Source of the DNA: Pseudoxanthomonas wuyuanensis
Lineage (GTDB): Bacteria; Pseudomonadota; Gammaproteobacteria; Xanthomonadales; Xanthomonadaceae
Reading direction: 5' to 3'
Assembly: GCF_900215535.1 (NCBI RefSeq)
Contig: NZ_OCND01000010.1
Location: 62,001 to 126,000, forward strand
Length of the DNA stretch: 64,000 nucleotides
Part shown: one piece after another, positions 34,931 to 43,759 of the stretch
How the letters are laid out: each line of letters starts with the position of its first letter
How positions within the stretch are numbered: the stretch's first letter is position 1
The notes under the pieces: generated by a model
Databases searched by the model: none
Told to the model about the DNA's origin: nothing
Seen by the model: only the letters and a program-made list of their open reading frames with translations
Position numbers and translations under genes: made by a program

Positions 34931-34949
34931 TGGTTCTCACTAGCATTGC
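34931..34949 (+). promoter_or_regulatory. Fur-box-like site upstream of the FecA-like receptor
   Basis: Contains TCTCACTAGCATTG, nearly the same as TCTCATTAGCATTG upstream of the second receptor. Both resemble half-sites of the Fur consensus GATAATGATAATCATTATC. An A/T-rich TTAATTAATTG lies just upstream and probably belongs to the promoter. Confidence 0.6.
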
Positions 34950-34988
34950 GCACCCCGGCGCTCGCCGCCTATCGCCGCTATTGCATCG

Positions 34989-37205
34989 ATGAACCCCAGG
35001 AAGACCCCTGCGGCCGCGCCGCTGACCGCCGCACTGGCGCTGGCGCTCGCCGTCACTGCCCACGCCGAAACCGCCGCCGACCAGGCCGTCAACCTCGATC
35101 GCTTGACCGTCGTCGGCAACGGCCAGAAGGCCCAGGAGAGCGCCGGTTCGGCCGCCTATCTCGACGCCGAGACGCTGGAAAAGCACGACTACCGCGACAT
35201 CCAGCGCATCCTGCGCCAGGTCAACGGCGTGTACGCCGTCGATGAGGAAGGCTACGGTCTGCGCCCCAACATCGGCATCCGCGGCTCGGGTACCGACCGC
35301 AACAGCCGCATCACGGTGATGGAGGACGGCGTGCTGATCGCCCCGGCCGCCTATGCCGCGCCGGCCGCCTACTACTTCCCCACCGCCGCCCGCATGAACG
35401 CGGTCGAGGTACGCAAGGGTTCCTCGACCATCCGCACCGGCCCGCGCACCACCGGTGGCGCCATCAACCTGATCTCCACGCCAATCCCGCAACAGACTTC
35501 CGGCCTGGTCGATTTCGCTTACGGCACCGACCAGACCATGCAGGCGCACGCCTGGGCCGGCGGCAGCACGGACAACATCGGCTGGCTGCTGGAAACCGCG
35601 CAGCAGCAGACCGACGGCTTCAAACGGTTGGACAATGGCGGCGACACCGGCTACACGCTGGAGGACTACCTGGGCAAGTTCCGCATCAACACGGGATCGG
35701 ATGCGCGCTACTACCAGTCGCTGGAACTCAAGCTGGGCAAGGTCGAGCAGGACAGCGACGAAACCTATCTGGGGCTCACCGACGCCGATTTCCGCGCCAC
35801 GCCCAACCGCCGCTACGCCGGCTCGCAGCAGGACAACATCAAGACCGACCACGAGCAGGTGGAACTGCGCCACTACATCGCGTTTTCCGATGCGCTGGAC
35901 CTGACCACCGTCGCGTACCGCAACGAGTTCTCGCGCAACTGGTACAAGCTCAACGACGTACGCAACAGCGCCGACACCGGCTGGCAGAGCATCAGCGGCA
36001 TCCTCGCCAACCCTGCGGCCAACGCCGAGCAATACGCCTGGCTGACCGGAGCCGACAGCAGCCGCATCGCCCAGGGCGCATTGCGCGTGCGCAACAACAA
36101 CCGCGAGTACTACAGCAAGGGCGTGCAGAGCGTGCTCGGCTGGACCCTGGATGCGGGCGGCGCGCAGCACGCGTTCGAGTTCAGCGTGCGCTACCACGAG
36201 GACCAGGAAGACCGTTACCAGAGCGACGACCGCTACATGATGCAGAACGGCACCATGGTGCTGGCCAGCCGCGGCGCGCCCGGCAGCCAGGACAACCGCA
36301 TCGGCGACGCCAAGGCCATTTCTGTCTATCTGCAGGACGAAATCCGCACCGGCAACTGGATCGTCACCCCAGGATTGCGTTACGAGTCCATCGACCTGAC
36401 CCAGACCCGCTACAGCACCGCCACCGGCGACCGCTCCGCACCGGTCAGCGTGCAGAAGCACTCGGTGTCCGAACTGATGCCAGGCGTGGGCGTGACCTAC
36501 CTGATCAACGACAGTCTCAACGTCTTCGCCAGCGCCCACCGCGGTTTCAACCCGCCCGGCCCCGGTTCCGATGTCGATCCCGAAGAGAGCGTCAACGTCG
36601 AAGCAGGCCTGCGCTGGAACGCGGGAGCGATGAACGCCGAGTTCGCCGGCTTCTGGAACGACTACAGCAACCTGGTCGGTACCTGCACCGCCTCGACCGG
36701 CGGCAACTGCGACATCGGCGACCAGTTCGCCGGCGGCAAGGCGCGCGTGCGCGGCATCGAGGCCAGCTTCGGCTACACGGCCGGGCTGGGCAACGGCCTG
36801 CGCCTGCCGCTTCGCGCCGGTTACACCTGGACCGACGCCGAGTTCCGCAGCAGTTTCGCCAGCAGCTTCGAGGAATGGGGCACGGTGGAATCCGGTGCGC
36901 CGCTGCCATACCTGCCCGAGCACGCCTTCAACGTGCAGGTCGGCCTGGAAAGCGAACGCTGGCGGGTGAACCTGGCCGGCAACTACATCGACGACATGGC
37001 CACTTCCGCACAGGCCGGAGCGCGGCGCACCGAATCGGCCTTCGTGGTCGATCTTTCGGCCGGCTATCGCCTGACCGACAGCGCCGAAGTCTTCGCACGG
37101 GTCGAGAATCTCACCGACGAAGTCTGGATCGCTTCGCTCCGCCCCGCCGGCGCCCGCCCGGGCATGCCGCGGCAGACCTATGTCGGGGTACGGGTGAAGT
37201 TCTGA
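34989..37205 (+). CDS. TonB-dependent siderophore receptor (FecA-like)
   Basis: 738-residue outer-membrane receptor. Signal peptide (LTAALALALAVTAHA), then a TonB-box-like region (NLDRLTVVGNGQKAQ), a plug (QRILRQVNGVYAVDEEG, PNIGIRGSGTDRNSRITVMEDG) and a barrel ending TYVGVRVKF. The plug sequence and order resemble FecA-type ferric-citrate or siderophore receptors. No FecIR sigma/anti-sigma pair is present, and an N-terminal signalling domain is lacking, so transcriptional signalling is unlikely. A Fur-box-like site upstream points to iron control, and a terminator follows. Confidence 0.88.
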   Translation: MNPRKTPAAAPLTAALALALAVTAHAETAADQAVNLDRLTVVGNGQKAQESAGSAAYLDAETLEKHDYRDIQRILRQVNGVYAVDEEGYGLRPNIGIRGSGTDRNSRITVMEDGVLIAPAAYAAPAAYYFPTAARMNAVEVRKGSSTIRTGPRTTGGAINLISTPIPQQTSGLVDFAYGTDQTMQAHAWAGGSTDNIGWLLETAQQQTDGFKRLDNGGDTGYTLEDYLGKFRINTGSDARYYQSLELKLGKVEQDSDETYLGLTDADFRATPNRRYAGSQQDNIKTDHEQVELRHYIAFSDALDLTTVAYRNEFSRNWYKLNDVRNSADTGWQSISGILANPAANAEQYAWLTGADSSRIAQGALRVRNNNREYYSKGVQSVLGWTLDAGGAQHAFEFSVRYHEDQEDRYQSDDRYMMQNGTMVLASRGAPGSQDNRIGDAKAISVYLQDEIRTGNWIVTPGLRYESIDLTQTRYSTATGDRSAPVSVQKHSVSELMPGVGVTYLINDSLNVFASAHRGFNPPGPGSDVDPEESVNVEAGLRWNAGAMNAEFAGFWNDYSNLVGTCTASTGGNCDIGDQFAGGKARVRGIEASFGYTAGLGNGLRLPLRAGYTWTDAEFRSSFASSFEEWGTVESGAPLPYLPEHAFNVQVGLESERWRVNLAGNYIDDMATSAQAGARRTESAFVVDLSAGYRLTDSAEVFARVENLTDEVWIASLRPAGARPGMPRQTYVGVRVKF

Positions 37206-37270
37206 CGATGCGACGGGGCCGCGGCCCTGCTGGATCGGCATCGCATCTGCCTTTTCGATGATGGCTACCC

Positions 37271-37302
37271 AAGGAGTCCGTGCCTTACGGACTCCTTTTT
37301 TT
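37271..37302 (+). terminator. Intrinsic terminator after the FecA-like receptor
   Basis: Perfect 11-bp stem (37271-37281 with 37287-37297), 5-nt loop GCCTT, then TTTTT. Confidence 0.92.
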
Positions 37303-37345
37303 CGTCCCGAATCAACAGCGGAATGTGAATAGTTTGTTGTAATTG

Positions 37346-37368
37346 CAAATCAATCTCATTAGCATTGA
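37346..37368 (+). promoter_or_regulatory. Fur-box-like site upstream of the Fiu/PiuA-like receptor
   Basis: CAATCTCATTAGCATTGA is the best Fur-like core, matching the site before the FecA-like gene over TCTCAYTAGCATTG. TTGTAATTGCAAATCAATC just upstream extends the A/T-rich dyad. Confidence 0.62.
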
Positions 37369-37420
37369 CGGGTTGGCGGTGCCACTTCCAGCTGCCGCTT
37401 CTTCGTGACGACCCAGACCA

Positions 37421-39724
37421 ATGCTCTCCAAAACTCCCGCTCTTTCGCCGCTGGCAGCGGCGCTGTCCCTATCCCTGACCGTACTCACCGCACAGGCTGC
37501 GCCCGCCGGTGATGTTCCGGCAGATGCCGCCATGCAGGCCAAGGAACTCGATACCGTGGAAGTCCACGGCGAGCGCGTGCGGAAAGCCAGCTCCAGCAAG
37601 TACACCGAGCCGCTGCTCGATACCCCGCAGACGATCACCGTGGTCACCAGCGAGGTCATGTCCCAGCAAAACCTGCTGGGCCTGCGTGACGTCCTGAGCA
37701 CCCTGCCCGGCATCACCTTCGGTGCGGGCGAAGGCGGCGGCGGCTACGGCGACAGCATCAACCTGCGCGGCTATACCGCCAACAGCGACATCACCACCGA
37801 CGGCGTGCGCGACAGCGCCCAGTACACCCGCAGCGACACCTTCAACCTGGAAGCGGTGGAACTGATCAACGGCGCCAATTCGGTGTATTCCGGTGCCGGC
37901 TCGGTCGGCGGCAACATCAACCTGGTCAGCAAGACTGCGCACGAAGGCGAGTCGCACAGCTTCACCGTAGGCGCCGGCAGCGACAGGTACGGCCGCGTCA
38001 CCGCCGACAGCAACTTCGACCTGGAAAACGGCATTGCCGTGCGCCTGAACGCCATGGGCCACACCCAGGACGTGCCGGGGCGCGACGAGGAATTCAAGCA
38101 TCGCTGGGGCTTTGCGCCGTCGGTCGCGTTCGGTCTGGGTTCGGATACGCGTTTCACGCTCAGTTACCTGCACCAGCACGACAACAACATGCCGCAGTAC
38201 GGCGTTCCCTACGCGCTCAACGCATTCAACGATGGCCCGCTACCCGGCGTGGATCCGGAAACCTACTATGGTTACCGCAACACCTCGCGCCAGGAAATCG
38301 ACGTGGACATGCTGACCGGTGTGTTCGAGATGGACTTCAGCGACAACCTGAAGCTGCGGAGCCTGGGCCGCCTGCAGCGCGTGGAGCAATACACCAACAC
38401 CACCGCGCTGCAGGGCAGTTGGTGTCTTGCCGACAATACCAGCCCCCATACCGGCCTGCCTTGCGTGGGGCAGCCGGCCGGCACGTGGAACCCGAACGGC
38501 GGGCCGCGCGGCCTGGTGCGCGACACCGAGAACTTCATCGCGCACAGTCAGACCGACCTGACCGCCATCTTCAATATCGGCAGGATCGAGCACCATCTGG
38601 TAGCGGGTGTGGCCTTCAGCAAGGAAGACTTCGAACTGGATACGGGCACCGCGTTCCGCAATGCCGACGGCTCCACCACGGGCATCACCTATCCGATCCA
38701 GGATCTGGCCAATCCGTACAACATCTGGACCGGTCCGGTGAACTATTTCCGCACCGGCCGCACCAGGGGCAGCCTGAACAACCAGGCCGTTTATGTCTTC
38801 GACACGCTGAAGTTCAATGAGCAATGGATGCTCAACCTGGGGGCCCGCTATGAGCACAACGAAGGCGATACCACCACGTATGCCATATCCACCGATACCG
38901 GTTCCGTCGGCCAGGTGACGGGCGTCAGCGGCAGGTTCAAGAACGAGGATGACCTGTTCTCCTACCGTGCTGGCATGGTGTACAAGCCGGTCGAGAACGC
39001 CAGCGTCTACCTCTCCTACGCCAACAGCAAGACGCCCTCCAAGACTTCGGTCAACGGCGCCTGCAATGCCGCCACCTGCAATGTCGATCCGGAAACCGCG
39101 GTCAACATCGAACTGGGCATCAAGTGGGAGGTCCTGGCCAATCGCCTGGCCCTGACCGCCGCGGTGTTCCGCAACGAGCGGCAGAACTACAAGGTCGCCG
39201 ACCTCAACAACCCCGAGAATCCCTCCGGCGAACAGGTGTTGGACGGCAAGGCGCGCGTGGATGGTCTGGCACTGGGCGCGGCCGGGCATATCACTCCGGA
39301 ATGGTCGCTGTTCGCGAACTACACGTTCCTGGACAGCGAAGTGCTGCAGAGCGTTTCGGACCACACCAGCGCCACCGACGGGGACCCGATTGCCGGGCGC
39401 GAATTGAGCCAGACACCGCGCCATTCGGCCAGCCTGTGGACGACCTATCAGGTGGATAGCTGGTTGTTCGGTTATGGCGCCAGCTACCAGGGCTCGTTCT
39501 ATCCGAACAATGCGGCGGCGGCGCCGTATGTGAAGACCAATGCGTACTGGGTGCACCGCGCCATGATCGGCTATCAGCTAAATGAGCGCGTCGGCCTGCA
39601 GCTCAACGTCAACAACCTGTTCGACGAGGAGTACTACACCAGCATCCGCAATAACGCCGGCAACGGCTGGGCCATTCCTGGCGAGGGTCGCTCGGCGGTG
39701 CTGACGGCCACCTTCAATTTCTGA
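37421..39724 (+). CDS. TonB-dependent catecholate-type siderophore receptor (Fiu/PiuA-like)
   Basis: 767-residue outer-membrane receptor of the Fiu/PiuA group. Signal peptide (LSLSLTVLTAQAA), then a plug with YTEPLLDTPQTITVVTSEVM, LLGLRDVLSTLPGITFGAGE and the motif GVRDSAQYTRSDTFNLEAVE. The barrel ends SAVLTATFNF. The receptor takes up catecholate-type ferric siderophores in known relatives. It is followed, as in E. coli fiu-ybiX and Pseudomonas piuA-piuC, by a PKHD hydroxylase. The Fur-like site upstream implies induction in low iron. Confidence 0.9.
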   Translation: MLSKTPALSPLAAALSLSLTVLTAQAAPAGDVPADAAMQAKELDTVEVHGERVRKASSSKYTEPLLDTPQTITVVTSEVMSQQNLLGLRDVLSTLPGITFGAGEGGGGYGDSINLRGYTANSDITTDGVRDSAQYTRSDTFNLEAVELINGANSVYSGAGSVGGNINLVSKTAHEGESHSFTVGAGSDRYGRVTADSNFDLENGIAVRLNAMGHTQDVPGRDEEFKHRWGFAPSVAFGLGSDTRFTLSYLHQHDNNMPQYGVPYALNAFNDGPLPGVDPETYYGYRNTSRQEIDVDMLTGVFEMDFSDNLKLRSLGRLQRVEQYTNTTALQGSWCLADNTSPHTGLPCVGQPAGTWNPNGGPRGLVRDTENFIAHSQTDLTAIFNIGRIEHHLVAGVAFSKEDFELDTGTAFRNADGSTTGITYPIQDLANPYNIWTGPVNYFRTGRTRGSLNNQAVYVFDTLKFNEQWMLNLGARYEHNEGDTTTYAISTDTGSVGQVTGVSGRFKNEDDLFSYRAGMVYKPVENASVYLSYANSKTPSKTSVNGACNAATCNVDPETAVNIELGIKWEVLANRLALTAAVFRNERQNYKVADLNNPENPSGEQVLDGKARVDGLALGAAGHITPEWSLFANYTFLDSEVLQSVSDHTSATDGDPIAGRELSQTPRHSASLWTTYQVDSWLFGYGASYQGSFYPNNAAAAPYVKTNAYWVHRAMIGYQLNERVGLQLNVNNLFDEEYYTSIRNNAGNGWAIPGEGRSAVLTATFNF

Positions 39725-39747
39725 GCTGGCAGCCCGCGCTTCCACTA

Positions 39748-39776
39748 CCCCGCCCACGCAGAATGGGCGGGGTTTT
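39748..39776 (+). terminator. Intrinsic terminator between the receptor and piuC
   Basis: Perfect 9-bp stem CCCCGCCCA/TGGGCGGGG with a 7-nt loop and TTTT. It lies only 22 bp before piuC, so some readthrough or a separate promoter must feed that gene. Confidence 0.78.
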
Positions 39777-39797
39777 CCCGTTTCGAGGTAACCGCCG

Positions 39798-40484
39798 ATG
39801 CTGCTGCCGATTCCCGATGTGCTGACGCCCGAACAAGTGGCGCAGGCGCGCGCGAAGCTGGATGCCGCCGACTGGGCCGACGGCCGCATCACCGCCGGCT
39901 ACCAGTCGGCCAGAGCCAAGGACAACGCGCAACTGCCGGAAGACTTGCCGTTGGCGCGCGAGTTGGGCGCCATCGTGCTTGACGCGCTCTCCCGCAACAG
40001 CACGTTCTTCTCCGCTGCGTTGCCCAAGCGTATCTACCCGCCGCTGTTCAATCGCTACAGCGGCGGGCAGTCGTTCGGCTTCCATGTCGACAACGCGGTG
40101 CGCTACGACCGCAGCCGCGGCGGTGCGGATGCGGTGCGAACCGATCTGTCGGCGACACTGTTCCTCAGCAGTCCCGAGGAATACGACGGCGGCGAACTCA
40201 TCATCGAAGACACCTTCGGTACCCACAGCGTCAAGCTGCCGGCCGGCCACATGGTGCTGTACCCGGGCACCAGCCTGCACAAGGTCACCCCGGTGACGCG
40301 CGGCGCACGGGTGGCTTCGTTCTTCTGGATGCAAAGCATGGTCCGCGACGACGGACACCGGCGTTTGATGTTCGAACTCGATGTCTCCATCCGCCGCCTG
40401 ACTCAGGACGTGCCCGATCATGCGGCGCTGATACAACTGACCGGCGTGTACCACAACCTGCTGCGGCAGTGGGCCGACACCTGA
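39798..40484 (+). CDS. piuC: PKHD-type Fe(II)/2-oxoglutarate hydroxylase PiuC/YbiX
   Basis: 228-residue Fe(II)/2-oxoglutarate-dependent hydroxylase. The iron triad is H96-x-D98 (FGFHVDNAV) and H161 ([10 protein letters not shown]); the 2-oxoglutarate-binding arginine is R168 (VTRGAR). The family's native reaction is not settled; it is linked genetically to siderophore receptor function and iron uptake. The ATG at 39798 is preceded by GAGGTAA. It belongs with the receptor just upstream, although a terminator-like hairpin lies between them. Confidence 0.93.
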   Translation: MLLPIPDVLTPEQVAQARAKLDAADWADGRITAGYQSARAKDNAQLPEDLPLARELGAIVLDALSRNSTFFSAALPKRIYPPLFNRYSGGQSFGFHVDNAVRYDRSRGGADAVRTDLSATLFLSSPEEYDGGELIIEDTFGTHSVKLPAGHMVLYPGTSLHKVTPVTRGARVASFFWMQSMVRDDGHRRLMFELDVSIRRLTQDVPDHAALIQLTGVYHNLLRQWADT

Positions 40485-40568
40485 GAACCCGTTCCCGATC
40501 TCGCTGCCACCCTCATGGGTGAAGCAGCGGCCAGCCGGCCAAACTAGGCTCCAGAAGGTCGCCACACA

Positions 40569-40590
40569 ATTGAGACTCATTCTCATTTAT
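40569..40590 (+). promoter_or_regulatory. Fur-box-like site at the head of the flavin/iron operon
   Basis: TTGAGACTCATTCTCATTTA is the clearest Fur-like dyad of the three in this island (GAGACTCATTCTCATT against the GATAATGATAATCATTATC model). It lies immediately before the start of the PepSY gene, so Fur binding would block transcription or early translation directly. Confidence 0.72.
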
Positions 40591-40596
40591 GGTGTA

Positions 40597-41268
40597 ATGG
40601 CGTCCCTTTCCACTGCGATCCGACGCTTGCCGCGTACGCCCCCCCCTGCCGATTTTTTCCAGCAGCATCGCCGTGGCTTCTGGCTGCGCACGCTGCACCA
40701 GTGGCACTGGATCAGCTCGGCCGTCTGCCTGGCCGGCATGCTGCTGTTCGCCGCCACCGGCATCACGCTGAACCATGCCGCGCGCATCGAGGCGCAACCG
40801 CAGGTGGTCAACCGCAGCGCGGAACTGCCGCCTGCGTTGCTGCAATCGCTGGGAGATCGCGACGACGGCACCGCGCCGCTGCCCGCGGATGTCGCCGACT
40901 GGCTGAGCGACGAGTTTTCGGTAGCGATCGGCCGCCGTGCCGCGGAATGGTCGGAGCCGGAAATCTACCTGTCGATGCCGCGCCCCGGCGGCGACGCCTG
41001 GCTCAGCCTGGATCGCGAAACCGGCGCGGTCGAGTTCGAAAGCACCGAGCGCGGCTGGATCTCCTATTTCAACGATCTGCACAAGGGCCGCAACGCCGGG
41101 CCGGCATGGGGATGGTTCCTGGATCTGTTCGCGGTGGCCTGTCTGGTGTTCTGCATCACCGGCCTGTTCCTGCTGTACCTGCACGCGCGCCAGCGCCGCA
41201 TGACCTGGCCGATGGTCGGCCTGGGCCTGGTGGCGCCGCTGCTGCTGGCGCTGATTTTCGTCCACTAG
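40597..41268 (+). CDS. PepSY-associated membrane protein (putative ferric-siderophore reductase subunit)
   Basis: 223-residue inner-membrane protein: a transmembrane helix near the N-terminus ([20 protein letters not shown]), a periplasmic PepSY-like region (about 60-150), and two C-terminal helices ([22 protein letters not shown] and [15 protein letters not shown]). Histidines at helix ends (TLHQWHW; NDLHKG) match the pattern that coordinates haem in PepSY_TM reductases such as FpvG, PiuB and FoxB. These reduce siderophore-bound iron after uptake. It leads the operon under a Fur-like box. Its stop codon lies inside a perfect palindrome. Confidence 0.85.
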   Translation: MASLSTAIRRLPRTPPPADFFQQHRRGFWLRTLHQWHWISSAVCLAGMLLFAATGITLNHAARIEAQPQVVNRSAELPPALLQSLGDRDDGTAPLPADVADWLSDEFSVAIGRRAAEWSEPEIYLSMPRPGGDAWLSLDRETGAVEFESTERGWISYFNDLHKGRNAGPAWGWFLDLFAVACLVFCITGLFLLYLHARQRRMTWPMVGLGLVAPLLLALIFVH

Positions 41269-41319
41269 AGCGTGTTATGGCCTTTGGGATGAGACCCCAA
41301 AGGCCATAACACGCTCTAG
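41265..41319. repeat. Perfect 24-bp inverted repeat overlapping the PepSY stop codon
   Basis: Arms 41265-41288 and 41296-41319 are exact inverted copies, with a 7-nt loop ATGAGAC. The TAG stop codon of the PepSY gene lies within the first arm (41266-41268). There is no T tract after it. The sequence TAGAGCGTGTTATGGCCTTT is distinct from the REP family, so it is a different element type or a post-transcriptional processing or stability hairpin between the first and second genes. Confidence 0.88.
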
Positions 41320-41348
41320 CCCATCACACGCCCTAGCGAGATATTCCG

Positions 41349-41882
41349 ATGTCCAAGATCGCCGTCCCCGTCACCCTCTGTATCGCGCTCAGCGGCGCGC
41401 TGGCCCTGCCCGCCTACTCGGCGCAGCTGGACATCAGCGTCGAGGTGCCCAAGTTGAACGTGGCCGAATACCACCGCCCGTATGTGGCCATCTGGCTGGA
41501 GGGCGCCGATCAGAAGGTCGCCGCCAACCTGTCGGTCTGGTACCAGCAGCGCGACAGCGCCGAGGGCCATGGCACCAAGTGGCTGCCGGATCTGCGCCAG
41601 TGGTGGCGCAAGTCCGGCCGCTCGCTGCAGGTGCCGGTCGACGGCGTCACCGGCCCGACCAAGCCCGTCGGCACGCATGCATTGAGCTTCACCGACAAGC
41701 AGCCTCAGTTGAAAGGGCTGGCGCCGGGCCAATACACGCTGGTGGTGGAAGCCGTACGCGAAGTCGGCGGGCGCGAACTACTGAAGATTCCGTTTACCTG
41801 GCCCGCCAAGGACGCGCAGCAAACCGGCACGGCCCAGGGGAGTTCCGAACTGGGCGCTGTGGCTGTGACCGTCAAGCCCTGA
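41349..41882 (+). CDS. DUF2271 periplasmic protein, likely flavinylated
   Basis: 177-residue exported protein (signal peptide [19 protein letters not shown]). The DUF2271 body starts [21 protein letters not shown] and contains [12 protein letters not shown]. It carries DGVTGPT at 98-104, which fits the ApbE target pattern Dxx(S/T)Gx(S/T), with Thr104 as the residue that would receive FMN (A replaced by P at the variable position). ApbE is encoded two genes downstream. DUF2271 proteins are known to occur in flavinylation gene sets. The likely role is a covalently flavinylated electron carrier in the periplasm. Confidence 0.83.
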   Translation: MSKIAVPVTLCIALSGALALPAYSAQLDISVEVPKLNVAEYHRPYVAIWLEGADQKVAANLSVWYQQRDSAEGHGTKWLPDLRQWWRKSGRSLQVPVDGVTGPTKPVGTHALSFTDKQPQLKGLAPGQYTLVVEAVREVGGRELLKIPFTWPAKDAQQTGTAQGSSELGAVAVTVKP

Positions 41883-41926
41883 CCTGCGCCTGCCCTCCTC
41901 CTTCCTACCTTTCCGCTGGAGTCCCA

Positions 41927-42733
41927 ATGAAACGCATCGCCCTGCTCGCCCTCTGCCTGACCGCCGCGCTTCCGTTCTCGGCCCCCGCTCACAAAGCCTG
42001 GCTGCAGCCGTCGCAGACGGTCATCGCCGGCAGCAACCCGTGGATTACCGTCGATGCGGCGGTGTCCAACGACCTGTTCTACTTCAATCATGTGCCGCTG
42101 CGTACCGACGGCCTGACCATCACCGCACCCGACGGCAGCACGGCCGATGCGCAGAATCTGGCCAGCGGCAAGTACCGCACGGTGTTCGATGTAGAGCTGA
42201 CCCAGCAGGGCACCTACCGCATTGCCGTGGTCAACAACGGCCTGTTCGGCAGCTGGGAAGAGAACGGCAAGCCCAAACGCTGGCGTGGCACCGCGGCCAG
42301 CTTCGCCAGCGAAGTCCCGAAGGATGCCAGGAATCTGCAGATCTCGCAGTCGGTCAGCCGCATCGAAACCTTCGTCACCAACGGCTCTCCCAACGAGACC
42401 GCGCTGAAAACCAGCGGCGAAGGACTGGAGCTGGTGCCGGTGACCCACCCCAATGATCTGTTCGCCGGTGAGCAGGCGACCTTCCGCATGCTCAAGGATG
42501 GCAAGCCGGCGGCGGGACTGGAGTTCGAAATCACCCGCGGCGGCACCCGTTACCGCAACGCGCAGGATGAGATCAAGGTCGCCACCGACAGCAACGGCGA
42601 ATTCCGCGTGACCTGGCCGGAAGCGGGCATGTACTGGCTGGAAACCAGCGCCCAGGACGACCAGACCTCGCTGCCGCAGGCCAGACAGCGCCGGTTGAGT
42701 TATGTGGCCACGCTGGAAGTGCTGCCGCAGTAG
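41927..42733 (+). CDS. DUF4198 periplasmic protein
   Basis: 268-residue exported protein: signal peptide ([21 protein letters not shown]) followed by [21 protein letters not shown], the typical DUF4198 opening. A C-terminal immunoglobulin-like part follows ([33 protein letters not shown]). DUF4198 proteins are periplasmic and often occur in metal-uptake or flavin-redox gene sets; binding of metal or ligand is possible but unproven. I chose the ATG at 41927 (CTGGAG upstream). Confidence 0.82.
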   Translation: MKRIALLALCLTAALPFSAPAHKAWLQPSQTVIAGSNPWITVDAAVSNDLFYFNHVPLRTDGLTITAPDGSTADAQNLASGKYRTVFDVELTQQGTYRIAVVNNGLFGSWEENGKPKRWRGTAASFASEVPKDARNLQISQSVSRIETFVTNGSPNETALKTSGEGLELVPVTHPNDLFAGEQATFRMLKDGKPAAGLEFEITRGGTRYRNAQDEIKVATDSNGEFRVTWPEAGMYWLETSAQDDQTSLPQARQRRLSYVATLEVLPQ

Positions 42734-42775
42734 CGGCTAACGCGGCGGTTCGGCTTTGCTTTCCTCGTCAACGGC

Positions 42776-43759
42776 ATGAACGCCAACCACACCAATCAGG
42801 CAATCGCCGCCCTCGGCGGCGAAACGATGGGCACCACCTGGAGCGCCAGGCTGGTGGTTTCGCCGCGCGCGGATCTGCATGCCCTGCATGCCGGCATCCA
42901 GGCGCAGCTGGATCGGGTGGTCGCGCAGATGAGCACCTGGCGGGCCGACTCGGACATCTCGCGTTTCAACGCCAGCGCAGTGGGCCGCTGGCAGGCGTTG
43001 CCGCAGGAATTCTTCACCGTGTTGTCGTGCGCGCTGGAAATCGCCCGCGACAGCGGCGGTGCGTTCGATCCGACCCTGGGCCCGCTGGTGGACCTGTGGG
43101 GATTCGGTCCCGCGCGGTCGGCGCGGCGCGTGCCCGATGCCGCGACCTTGGCGGCCGTACGCCAGCGCTGCGGCTGGCAACGCGTGCTGGTGCAGTCGCC
43201 CCCGCCTCGCTTACGGCAGCCGGGAGGCCTGCATCTGGACCTGTCGGCGATCGCCAAAGGCTATGGCGTGGATCTGGTCGTCGGCCATCTGCGCGATCGC
43301 GGCATCGCCAGCGCGCTGGTCGAAGTCGGCGGCGAACTGTACGGCTACGGCCGCAAACCCGATGGCGGGCCGTGGCGCGTGCTGGTCGAATCATCGCCGG
43401 ATGAAGAAGCCACCGATGAGGATTTCGAACCGCGCGTGCTGGCATTGGAAGGATTTGCGGTGGCCACTTCCGGCGACCGCTGGCATCGCTTCGAACAGCA
43501 GGGCCATCGCTACGCCCATACCCTGGATCCGCGCAGCGGGCAGCCGGTCGAACATGCGCCGGCTGCGGTTACGGTAGTCGCGGACAGCGCCATGCGCGCC
43601 GACGCCTGGGCCACCGCGCTGACGGTGCTGGGTCCGCAGCAGGGCCTGCAGCTGGCCGAGACCCGGCAACTCGCCGCGCGCTTCGCGCTGCGTACGGATA
43701 CGGGAATCGAAGAAATGGCGACATCCAGCTTCCATGCCCATCTGGCGGCGGCGACATGA
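42776..43759 (+). CDS. apbE: FAD:protein FMN transferase (ApbE)
   Basis: 327-residue flavin transferase. GGETMGTTWSAR starts the fold. DLSAIAKGYGVD and VEVGGELYGYG are family signatures, and RYAHTLDPRSGQPV, ADSAMRADAWATALTVLG complete the FAD/Mg-binding site. The enzyme transfers FMN from FAD to Ser or Thr of a partner protein, here probably the DUF2271 protein. No clear signal peptide or lipobox is visible on this form, which is odd for an enzyme that usually acts in the periplasm; a slightly different start or another export route may apply. It overlaps the diflavin reductase gene (ATGA). Confidence 0.93.
   Translation: MNANHTNQAIAALGGETMGTTWSARLVVSPRADLHALHAGIQAQLDRVVAQMSTWRADSDISRFNASAVGRWQALPQEFFTVLSCALEIARDSGGAFDPTLGPLVDLWGFGPARSARRVPDAATLAAVRQRCGWQRVLVQSPPPRLRQPGGLHLDLSAIAKGYGVDLVVGHLRDRGIASALVEVGGELYGYGRKPDGGPWRVLVESSPDEEATDEDFEPRVLALEGFAVATSGDRWHRFEQQGHRYAHTLDPRSGQPVEHAPAAVTVVADSAMRADAWATALTVLGPQQGLQLAETRQLAARFALRTDTGIEEMATSSFHAHLAAAT

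Noticed and set aside
34914..37241. 775-codon open frame antisense to the FecA-like receptor
   Set aside because: Low-complexity Val/Gly/Ala translation opposite a receptor with clear plug and barrel.
41265..41319. Palindrome read as an intrinsic terminator
   Set aside because: No T tract follows on either strand, and the next gene of the same unit starts 30 bp later.
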